Both the position numbers and the translations under genes were made by a program. The notes under the pieces are model-generated. The model ran no database searches, was not told the origin of the DNA, and saw only the letters and a program-made list of their open reading frames with translations. Shown one piece after another: positions 1 through 8,800 of a stretch of DNA of 18,796 nt. The stretch is from NCBI GenBank assembly GCA_003573635.1, contig QUTJ01031781.1:1-18796 (forward strand). The letters run 5' to 3'. Position 1 is the first letter of the stretch. The number at the start of each line of letters is the position of its first letter. Source of the stretch: Goniomonas avonlea (lineage: Eukaryota > Cryptophyceae > Goniomonadida > Goniomonadaceae).

Positions 1-470
1 GGCGAAAATGCTGCTGGAATTCGGGATCTCATTAGCAATGAGGCAATTGAGATTTTGGGTTTGGAGATCGACATCGACGATATTCGAGGTGTTTGAAATG
101 AGGAGAACGAGTGGGTTCATAACCCTTTTACTGAGAGGAATTAGCGGTGTCCGCCCTCTTCGCGCCGAGGGATCTTGTGGAATCTCTCCGTTGACTCAAA
201 TCCACGGCAATGACGCGGAAGAAGATGCAGTGTGGATGTACCTCGCACGTTTTCAGCATGAAGAAATGAAGTGTGCTGGAGCGTTGCCTGTGGAAAAAAT
301 CATGATTGATACCTTTATNAAAGGTCTTCAGCCTGAGCGATTGCAAGAACGTGTCAAGATACTACAATTCGTGAGGCAAAGCATTATGCGCTTGCTGAAG
401 GCAAGACAATTGTGGTACGATTGGCTGAATCAAGTTTTATTGAGGATCGTCGGACTACAACACTGCCATA
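1..470 (+). mobile_element. Decayed gag-like remnant of an LTR retrotransposon
   Basis: I recognise a retrotransposon gag-type capsid segment by its overall pattern. Around 212-360 one plus frame reads an acidic start, then WMYLARFQHEEMK, then a segment with IDTF and KGLQPERLQERVK. This is the FxxGL..RLxxRV layout of retrotrans_gag domains. Similarity then moves to another frame (364-468, including REAKHYALAEGK) and ends at a TAA at 469-471. A further open stretch at 1-93 ends in TGA at 94-96. The block is therefore broken by at least one frameshift and by stops, and no protease, reverse transcriptase, integrase or LTR is visible. An ambiguous base (n) lies at 319. It is probably a dead fragment, truncated at the window edge. 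The family call is inference from motif shape; a host gene derived from gag is less likely given the breaks. Confidence 0.5.
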
Positions 471-527
471 ACCTCTATAACCATGAAATACGACTTGGAC
501 TCTCTCTCGTTCCTGAATGGCTTGAAT

Positions 528-602
528 CCTCTCTCTCTCTCTCTCGCTCTCTCTCGCCCTCGCTCTCGCTCCGCGCTGTCTCTATCTCTCTCTCTCTCCC
601 CC
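528..602. repeat. CT-rich microsatellite
   Basis: Imperfect (CT)n on the plus strand, interrupted by CGCTCT and CCCTCG variants and ending in a C run. It directly follows the gag remnant. Confidence 0.85.
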
Positions 603-931
603 CCCGTGTGTGGGGTTGGCCGTCAGCGTTGACGGTCTCCGGCCGAATTTTTGGTGTGTGTCGACGTGCATGAACTTTTGCTTTGCCGTGCTCGCATGTC
701 CTGTCTTGAAATTCAATAAATTTCGCTCGTGTCGGGGCAGCGGGTAGCAGTGTAGTGCAATTCTATGGGCCTCGCCCTTGCACATGCTGTTGTACACTGA
801 GCCAAAAGCTTAGTGGCTGGCAAGATGAAACGAGAATTTCCTCGAATCACGGAAGGCGGGTAGAGAGAGAATTCAGTTTATGTAGGTGCCACTGTCGGAC
901 GTTAATCATAGAGACCAGTGCCACGTGATAT
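603..931. other. 3' flank of the collagen-like gene, no gene seen
   Basis: No convincing coding segment. A plus-strand AATAAA lies at 715-720, and a CATAAA-like hexamer (minus strand) lies near 877-882, just past the stop of the collagen-like gene. Either could be a polyadenylation signal, but neither is supported by anything else. Confidence 0.35.
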
Positions 932-2295
932 TTATCGACGGCGGTTGTTTTTCTTTTTCTTGGATCTGCGGCCAGAACCAAGTGGCCGGTGAGCGTTATG
1001 CCCGTTGCGACCGTTGAAACCAGGTTTGCCAACTGCTCCTGTTGCGGGAGTGAGTGAACCAGCTGCTGGGGGTAGTGATGGGTGGTGATCCTAAGATAAC
1101 CAACAACCAGTGAGGCGTTACAGCTATCACAAACACTCGCTCCAGTACAACAACAATTGGGGGGGGGGACATCTCTGGAGGGAGCAAACCGTACCTCGTG
1201 GTCCCTTGGCCTTGGCTCCCTTCTGCCCCCGAGCCCCACGCGAGCCTGGTGAGCACACGTTAAACGGTTGGACGAGCGAACGGGGTGAAACGCACCACGC
1301 AACCCGCGAGGTCCATTCCTGCCTGGGCGTCCACGAGGGCCCGTAGAGCCCAATGCGCCAGGGCTCCCGGGAGCACCACGAACGCCTGTTCGGCCTGTTG
1401 CACCCATCTTTCCTGGTTTCCCAGGCTGGCCGCTGTGAAGGGAGGGTCAATACGCTCCGATTTCCGAAAAGAGGGGAGACGAATCTCGGCTCACCGGGCA
1501 CCATGAGGGCCCTTCGGGCCTTTCCTACCCTGAACGCCCGGGAAACCAGGCTTGCCCTTCTTTCCGCGGGGACCAGGGGCTCCTTGTGCCCCCGGGGCGC
1601 CAGAGGCACCTGGGTACCGTCAGGAGGAACGATGTAATGTCACGGGACTCACCAGATTTGCCTGTCTTCCCACGAGGGCCCGAAGGTCCCCGCTTGCCAG
1701 GACCTCCCTGCAGCCAAATAAACGAACGAACGACCTAAAATTGAAGCAACAATGAACAACGTACCGGGGCACCCGGACCTCCTGGAGCCCCCTTCGCCCC
1801 AGGACCGCCTGCGGGTCCCTGCCTCCCAGAGCCACCAGGACCTCCACGGGGTCCCGGCGGCCCTGCTGGTCCTGGACCCGTGGCTCCACGGGGCCCAACT
1901 CTTCCTGTTTTACCACGGACACCAGTGACACCTGCCCGGTGTTTAGTATTGCCGAATGCTACGGTCCCCGTACCTCGCGGTCCCCGAGGACCCCGAAGCC
2001 CTGACGAGCCTCGAGGATTTTTCTGTCGGGCCAAGGATGCAAGCTTTCTTTTTATACGTCTCAACGCCATGCGGAGGGAGCGCCCCTTGTGCGTTAGGCT
2101 CCTGATCTTTCTGGCGTCCTGAGCCTGGATTTGCTCGACTTTTTTCTCCATGGCGGCGTACACGCAATTCGGGCAAGAGTACAAGACCTCGAATCCTGGT
2201 GCAACAGGCGCAATTGCATCAATCTCGTGATGCTCCGATGCATAAATGCCGACCAGGCTTGCCAGCAACACGCAGGCACAGCACCACCATCGCAT
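932..2295 (-). CDS. Secreted collagen-like Gly-X-Y protein, 7 exons
   Basis: Inferred exons on the minus strand: 1974-2295, 1765-1931, 1653-1707, 1495-1609, 1296-1432, 1195-1245 and 932-1065 (or 932-1062). The phases join to give 326 (or 325) aa. The start is ATG at 2295-2293, followed by a signal peptide (about residues 1-20, LLASLVGIYA core). A CxxC (SCPNC) lies near residue 41, and a basic helical stretch, possibly a short trimerising coiled coil, covers about 45-92. About 59 Gly-X-Y triplets run from residue 96 to about 275, rich in Arg or Lys at Y (GPR, GKP, GRK). There is one two-residue slip (GAT-GP-GPA). The tail is very basic (KKKKNNRRR). Collagen-like proteins of this layout are secreted or extracellular matrix trimers; the role here is unknown. 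Introns are 42, 57, 43, 62, 50 and about 129 nt. The last acceptor is the weakest point: two CAGs 3 nt apart both keep frame. Confidence 0.85.
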
Positions 2296-2533
2296 CCTTT
2301 CAAGAGCCACCGAAACACTGTCTCTGGACGTATGAAGTTGCCTCGAACGTTGTCATAGTGAACTAAGTTAGTTAACTAAGTGAAGTCGTACAGTAGTACG
2401 GTTCGATACTGTACGGCGATACCAACCAATATTGCTAGCTGTTAGCTAGTGTGATCGGAGGTAACCAAGGACGATGAGGTGTCGCTCGATTTGGGCAGGC
2501 TGTTGCAGCAGTGTTGCGGCCCAACGACGGGTC
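2296..2533. promoter_or_regulatory. Head-to-head (bidirectional) promoter region with palindromes
   Basis: This 238-bp gap separates the start codons of the collagen-like gene (minus) and the PG-rich gene (plus), so it must hold both promoters and 5' UTRs. Direct observations: a perfect 12-bp palindrome TTAGTTAACTAA at 2368-2379; the octamer AACTAAGT twice (2361-2368, 2374-2381); a perfect 9-bp inverted repeat CGTACAGTA (2387-2395) and TACTGTACG (2407-2415) with an 11-nt loop; a CCAAT at 2426-2430; and an inverted repeat CTAGCT/AGCTAG with a 3-nt spacer at 2435-2449. No clear TATA box was seen. Which elements bind factors is unknown. Confidence 0.55.
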
Positions 2534-3377
2534 ATGGAGTCCTCCAAGAACGACCCGCCGCACAGCTATTATGTATGTGGAATTGTTACTGTGCGCTCCT
2601 GATTCGCGCAGGTTTTTAAGTCCAAGTGCAGTCGGTTTCAAAAAGATCAACTTGGTCCTGGAGGAGGTCGGACGGGCCCTGGACGATACGAGGTGTGGAC
2701 CGACCGTGACATTGGGCGCACGAGGAACAACAAGCAAAGGTTCTCACCTGTCGAGAGCAAGTGGAATGGAAGGAATGCGACCTGTGGGGCGGATACGTTT
2801 TACGAGCAGACTTCACCCATCCCCACGATTGTCCAAGCTGTCAATATGTCACCCAGAAGGTTTGCAACATGCATGGATCCTCACACAAAGCGCACACGGT
2901 TTGAGCGAAAAAGCATTTGCAAGTCAGATGGACCTGATCCATATGACGTGGCGCCCGTTAACACCATGTACGCTCGCGCTCTGGCCCGGCCCAAGACAAA
3001 TCCAGAGAGGGACAATCTGCGTCGGACCTCCTTCTCCAAGCTGAGAAAATCTGAGGCCCCAGACGTGTTGGAGTACTCAACACCAGTTCCCAGGGGCAGG
3101 ACAGCTGCTTATGCTGCAGGGATGGACCCTAAACAGAAGCGTGCCTTTCCCGATGTCTTTGTCAAACAAGGTTTAGCCCCAGGTGAGATCGGCACTCGCT
3201 CCCTTGTCCCAACCCTTTCTAACCTTGTTGTGGCCAGGAGATGGCCCGGATCCAAGTTCGTTACTCCTCCGGACCGGCCGCGCCAAGTCTCCACCGCCGT
3301 ATTTCCATTCCAACCTCAGCCGCACCTTCGAAATGCAACTGCCGCACGCTCCCCGACTCTTGCGCGAGTATAACTAA
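2534..3377 (+). CDS. SHIPPO/STPG-like (sperm-tail PG-rich) axonemal-type protein, 3 exons
   Basis: Exons 2534-2572, 2612-3182 and 3238-3377 give 249 aa. Donors are GTATGT (2573) and GTGAGA (3183); acceptors are GCGCAG and GGCCAG; a CTAAC branch site lies in intron 2. Introns are only 39 and 55 nt. Just after the first junction the protein reads VFKSKCSRFQ, then GPGGGRTGPGRYEV, which matches the layout of STPG repeats: a basic FxSKxxRF stretch followed by PGPGxY. A degenerate second copy, SDGPDPYDV, lies near residue 100, and a GDGPDP block opens exon 3. The rest is basic and Pro-rich. Known members (ODF3/CIMAP, STPG) associate with axonemal microtubules; I infer the same location here. It is divergently paired with the collagen-like gene. 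The gene call is strong; the family call rests on few motifs, and other axonemal small proteins are possible. Confidence 0.72.
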
Positions 3378-3849
3378 GTTCACCGGATGTGGTCCTGAAC
3401 GAAACCTGGGGTCCATTGTCTGGTCCCAGGCCGTTATAAATATTCCTCTCCACTCCAACCCTCTGATGACCAATCATTGAGGCGGTTTCTTCATTACCGA
3501 TATTTTGGTTTGGATTCAGTCTTACACAAGAGTATAAACAATGCCACCAAATGGCGAAATAATGTACACAAGGAAAGATTCCCCTTCATGCCAGTCAATG
3601 GCAGCGACGGGACGAAGGCTGCCTTGGATTCAGACCGTGATAACAGGGGTAAAAGCAACGAGCAGAAACCAAAAAGCTCATGTGTTCAGTTGGAGTCGCA
3701 TCAACCGCGATTGGTTGATGCTTTCAAACGGCGTACAAGAAGTGTTAGCCACTCTCGCTGTGGATAAAGAAGCTACAGGAAAGGAGATGTGGCGGGGTCG
3801 GCAAGATGAGCGGGTGGTTGCGGGAAACTCAATGCGAAGTTCGAGAAAT
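3378..3849. other. Tail-to-tail intergenic region
   Basis: This gap lies between the stop of the plus-strand PG-rich gene and the inferred stop of the minus-strand ARM gene. It holds a TATAAATA-like string near 3434-3441 and a CCAAT at 3470-3474. An open plus-strand frame with ATG at 3541 runs to a stop at 3895-3897 (118 codons) and would overlap the last ARM exon in antisense. I see no family resemblance in that frame and do not call it a gene. No clear AATAAA was found for either flanking gene. Confidence 0.4.
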
Positions 3850-5787
3850 TCAATCCCCAACACCAGCACCGCTGCTGCCAGTCTCCGGGGTCGATGATCC
3901 CACACCTACAACGCGTTGTCTTCTGGCCGGGTTGGGACCGTCCTGTGGTGTGCATCAGTCCACACAATCGTTTTGGAAAGAATAAAAAGAGAGCAAATTT
4001 CCACATGGGAAGGAGTCGAGTTTTCCTTGTTCCCTCCTCTCCCATTCTCTCATTTTCAGATGCGAAGGAGTCGTTCGTTCTCTCCTCTCCCGTTGTCGCT
4101 CTTTCTCTCTCCACCCCAATGGTCTCGAGCAACACCTGAGTGGATTCTGGTCCGTTGAATTTCTTGAAGGAATCGCGAAACGATTGTCGGAACTTCGTGC
4201 TGCCGATGTGCGGGGGGGGGTCGGTTGCAGGGATTATTGTCCCGACAGGATTTTCGATGGTGAGTGTCTGCGCAGACAGTCGTCAGAGTGACAAGTGCAC
4301 GCGGTCGGAGAACACGGATTCAGGTGGTCCAAGTCGCTTCCGCACCAAAGTCGGTGTCAACGGATAGGGAGCGAGGGAAAAGGTGAAGGACAGGAGAGGG
4401 GAGGTAGAGGTGGAGGTTGAAGGGAGGGAGAGAGAGGGAGGGAGAGAGAGGGAGGGAGAGAGGGAGGGAGAGAGGCCTGGAGGTGGGAGGGCAAAAGATA
4501 GGAGGAGCATTGGGGGGGGGACAGAGGGGGAAGAGAATGAAAAAAACGAGAAAAAAACAGAAGGGGAGGGAAAACCAGGAAGCAACCGAGAAGCACAACA
4601 CAGACACACACACGCGCGCGCGCACGCACACACACGCACACACCCCCACACACCGACCTGGTACGCGAGCGTGCCGAGATCTTGTACAGCGGTGTCTGGC
4701 GGAGTGAGTGCCAGCGCAGCATTCACAAGGTCCAGTGCTCGAATCGGCGACTGCAGTGCGAGAACCTTGCCGTGGGGTTGCGTTGCAATCCCTGCCAACG
4801 CCCAGCAACCGTTGGCTTGAATCTGGACAAGTTGTCACTGTCCTTAACACGTGAGTGCCGCAGTGTCACTGCCCTTGCAACTACGTCATTGTCGTGCAAT
4901 TGTCAACCAAACTCTTTGTTTCTGGCTTGTCACTGCGGGCTGTAGCTTGTCCAGTCCCGAGTTCTGACCCAGTGTCTGAGGACTCGTGGCCTACTTGTGT
5001 TTGTCCGTCCATCGATCTGTCTGAAGTGTGTCTGTCTGGCTGTCTACTTGTCTGGCTGTCTGCCTACTGTCTGCCTGTCATTCGTACATGGACGTCGGAT
5101 GGAAACAGTCTCATTGCATCAGCAACAACCTCCAGTCCCTTCTCCGCGCAAACGGTCCTGCTTCCCTCAGGCCCCGTGGCGAAGGACGCTAATGCAGCGA
5201 GTGCCGACGCCTGCCGCAGAGTTACTCACTCCGCACTGCCTGCGTCTCCGCTCAACTAGGCAAAACCGTCTCTAGTTGACTGCTAGGTCATAATTTCTTG
5301 TGATTTGACGAGTGCGCGCATACTTGAGTGAGGGGCGACACAAACAATGTCTGGAAAACGTCAAAATGGCAGCCGCCCTGCATTGCACGATGGTCTGAAT
5401 GGTCTAATGGAGAGTTCAGAATTCGGAAACTTGTGGTTTTTGTGCATGCATGGGCGGGGTTGTGTGTGGCGTGCCTGCGCGGCCGCGTCGCTGGTGTGCT
5501 GCGCGGTGGCTCGCAGTAGCAACGACACTGCGCCATCCTTGAGAGCAAGAGTCGCGTTCTCCAGGTGGTCCTGTGCAATGGAAATCAGATCGCAATTATG
5601 GATGATATTTCCTCGACTGCGACACACTGTCTCACGTTGCACGGCTCACTTGGCTCCAGATGCGACACCTAAGGGCACTTAACCTCGAGGGCACGTTCGA
5701 TCGAGCAAAAAGACAAGGGAAGGTCAAAAACTTAAAGAAAAAACAATGTGGGCTCTCAGTACACATCAAGACACATACACCCAGCAC

Positions 5788-5840
<53 letters not shown>

Positions 5841-8800
5841 AGCGGAGAGAGAGACAGACACACAGACACACCTTGACGAGGGCTCCCAGGGCACCCGCAG
5901 CCATTGTGACAACAGAAAGGTCGGTGTGGTGATTGGACAAGGCGTCCATGATAACAGCAAGGCTGCCTTCAGCTGCGAGCGCAGTCTGCAGTGTGACAAG
6001 TCAGTGACCCGCAAGGCCATCCACGAGGCAAGGCGCATCGGATAGCAGCATGCGCTTGGGTGTGACTTGGACATGCGAGATGCGCACCTGGGCAGTGAGG
6101 CCGGCGCAGAGGTTCCACAAGCAAGCGCAGAGCTTTGACACAACGCCCGCAGACATTTTGTGCCGCTCAATCACAGACACAAGAACCTCGGGGCCACCCT
6201 TGTCCATAATGGCCAGCCGGTTCGTGTCGTCCTGCAGAGTGCAAGCTGTCAGCGCATTTGTCGAGCGCAGTCCTGAGTGCGTCCATGCAACGGAGTGTGT
6301 CGCCACAGTGCGAGTGGAGCTGCCGTGAGATGAGCAAATGAGGCTCGCCCGCATCTCATTCTGCAATCGCGCACTTGGTTTCCCTTCGCCGAGAGCCCTG
6401 CGATCAAACGAAAGGGCAGTCCGGTCGAATAAACTCGGGTGATCCTGTTCTCGTCCTCACACGTGTCCCCCCTCCAAGGCAGTAACGAACCTGGGCGAGA
6501 GCGCACAGGGCACCGCAGCCTTTTTCAACCACTTGTAGCAGACGTTCGTGCGCCTTGAGACAGCGAATGACACACCCAACTGCCTCGGGCGACACAACAC
6601 CTCTGCGCCATTCGTTACTGCATTTCACTTCGTTTTTGAAGCAACAAGACCGTTGTGTGTTTCAATAAAAGCAACGAGGAAATTGAAGGGAGCACAGTAC
6701 AGTCCATAAGTAACACAGACCGTCTGTGCAAACACTATCGCTGTTCACAGGAGGAGTGACGGTCAGTGCAAGTGACAGGATCTCAGTGTGCATCGCGAGG
6801 TCTGTGAGAGTGAAGGTGAGAGCGGTGAGAGAGTCTGTGAGAGTGAAGGTGAGAGCGCCGCACTGTTTGCCGTTCTGGGGCGATGCCGTCCCCATGATCA
6901 GCCCGCAGGCTGCGTCACCAACTTGCCACACCCCCGGGTGCTGAGTGAGAGCCGCCACTGCAATGTTCACAGCTGCGGCACGGTGCTGCTCCGTCTGCCA
7001 AGGGTGTTAGTTAACCTTGACGAGTGAGAGTGGTGAGCGGTGGGGTCCGACTGCCATGGGGAGGAGGATACGTGGTGAGTTGTGGTGTCCGACTGCCGTG
7101 GTGGGTGCTTAGTGCGGGGTTGCGGTGGGAGAGAATAGTTGAGCGGCAGTGGCGACAACCACGGCAAGTCGCCCCACATAGTCATGACTGTGTGGCGCGG
7201 CCGAGTGGTGGGCCGTGGTGCATGCCTGCCGTTGACGTCATTCGCAACGGAAATGGCTGACCACGGCTGACCAAATGTGACGCATTGGCGCGGCAAGTCA
7301 GACAAAGCGCTGCACCAACTAGAATGCAACTCGGCCGACCTGGGTGCCGGGCTGGGAGGCCAGCAGCTCGAGCAATCGGCATCCTTGGGCTTGCACGCCC
7401 GCGTCGCTAAGGTGCATCTCGATCGCCGCTAGCGTCTCCTTGAGAGACTGAGGAGACTGTGCCTGCAAAGAGGAGGGGAGGGTGAGTTGAGATTACCGAC
7501 AAAGCAACAGACCAAAGGAGCGACATCTTGGAGACAAAAGCAGGGGAGCGCCTCAAACATCTCTGGTTAGAGTTCCCAGCTTGCGCACACCTCGGACACT
7601 CAACTGCACACCGAGTGCGCACAGATCGTCGACGAAATTAACTGTCATCTGGTCGAGTGGACACACCGCGGACACACTCAAATGCACGTCGACGGCAGTG
7701 GACACACCTCGGACACACTCAACTGCGCACTCGAGTTCGAAGGTCGCGTAATCAACTGTCGTCTGGTCGAGGGGACACACCTCTTGTCGAGCGGAGTCCA
7801 CGGAGCTGCAGAGGTCACACACAAGGCGCAAGGTTGACTCAACAACCCGGTGCTCATTGATATTAAAGCGGAGAGAAACGAGGCAGGCAGCGACGGTGCC
7901 TCCCTGTGCCACAGTCTTCCGCTCCTCTTCACCGGTTGCCACGGCCGACAAGCACCGGCACACGCACCACTGCCCAGTGACGTGTTAGCGACCATGACAA
8001 CTGCAAGACGCTTGATCAAAAATACACTGGATGAAGCGAGTTGGGTACCTGCAACTCTGAAGTGCGCGGGAAGTGGACCAGGGCGTGCATCATGAGCCCG
8101 AGGTTCTCTTCCGACCGCAACATTTGCGCGCATTGAGGAGATTTGACAGCGAGGGCCATCAAGGCAGCACAACAATGCTGCTGCACGCCGACCACCGCGC
8201 TGCAGTGCATGGGTCACTCACGCTGCAATACACTTGCGCAATGAGTGAGGGAGCTGTGGCCAAGCAGGCGATATGTGCGGATATCCAGCACAAGCATTGA
8301 ATATAAAATGTATCGAGGTGTCGGCCGGAGCACGGTGGAGGACCAGGAGAATACAAATGGGCGTACGGGTGGGCGGCCATGGCTGCGAGGACAGTGCGCA
8401 GAATGTGCGACTCGCGTCTTGGCATGACGTCGCTGCACACCACTGCCGCGATCACAGCGCACAAGTTTTGCTGCACCAAGCTTGCAGTTTTCTGAGGTGG
8501 TCGTGTCATGCTTCCGACAGCATGACAGTGACACAGTGACAGGACAGTAACAGTGGCAGTGAGACATTGCCAGTGACAGAGTGAGACTGTGAGTCATAGC
8601 GTGAGGCAGTGAGACAGTGCAACAGTGAGACAGAAAGTCAGTGAAAGTGCCGGGGACATGGCCGAGAGAGATGCGCACCACCGGCAGAGGCAGGCGACGG
8701 CAGCGGTTGACACGACCCATGACACTGACGATGCCTCTCGCAGAGTCTAGACCCAACAACAGACTGTGGGTGGCGTGCATACAACGAGGACTGGCACAGC

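Larger units (their letters stand above)
3850..7969 (-). other. ARM exon block 3 and C-terminal tail of the giant gene
   Basis: Exons in transcript order: 7781-7969, 7340-7462, 6864-6994, 6491-6602 (or 6491-6617), 6088-6231, 5872-5985, 5475-5570, 5088-5210, 4658-4822, 4136-4267, 3850-3942. ARM motifs continue to 4658 (IQANGCWALAGIA). Exon 4136-4267 leaves the ARM pattern (GSTKFRQSFRDSFKKFNG). The last exon gives a tail with GVGSSTPETGSSGAGVGD and a stop. The penultimate donor (CAG then GTGTTG) is a judgement: reading through it instead stays open to a stop near 3773, giving a longer and less natural Arg/Phe-rich tail. Confidence 0.65.

Noticed and set aside
847-1407. Continuous 186-codon minus-strand frame with collagen text followed by non-collagen text
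   Set aside because: Collagen periodicity is lost after GPRGLRG at a GTGCGT donor. The spliced model restores Gly-X-Y in the next exon and gives a better C-terminus.
2511-3044. 177-codon plus-strand frame overlapping the PG-rich gene
   Set aside because: It lacks the PG motifs, which lie in another frame that also has matching ATG, donors, acceptors and stop.
3541-3897. 118-codon open frame on the plus strand in the tail-to-tail gap, with a TATA-like string about 105 nt upstream
   Set aside because: No family resemblance, and it overlaps the inferred last exon of the ARM gene in antisense. A competing frame over the same bases looks equally good, so coding potential is not convincing.
4383-4820. 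Long plus-strand frame rich in Arg-Glu-Gly
   Set aside because: It is a translation of the polypurine and CA/CG microsatellites, antisense to an ARM exon and intron.
5660-5949. Frames encoding runs of Arg-Glu or Ser-Leu
   Set aside because: Artefact of the (AG)n microsatellite in either strand.
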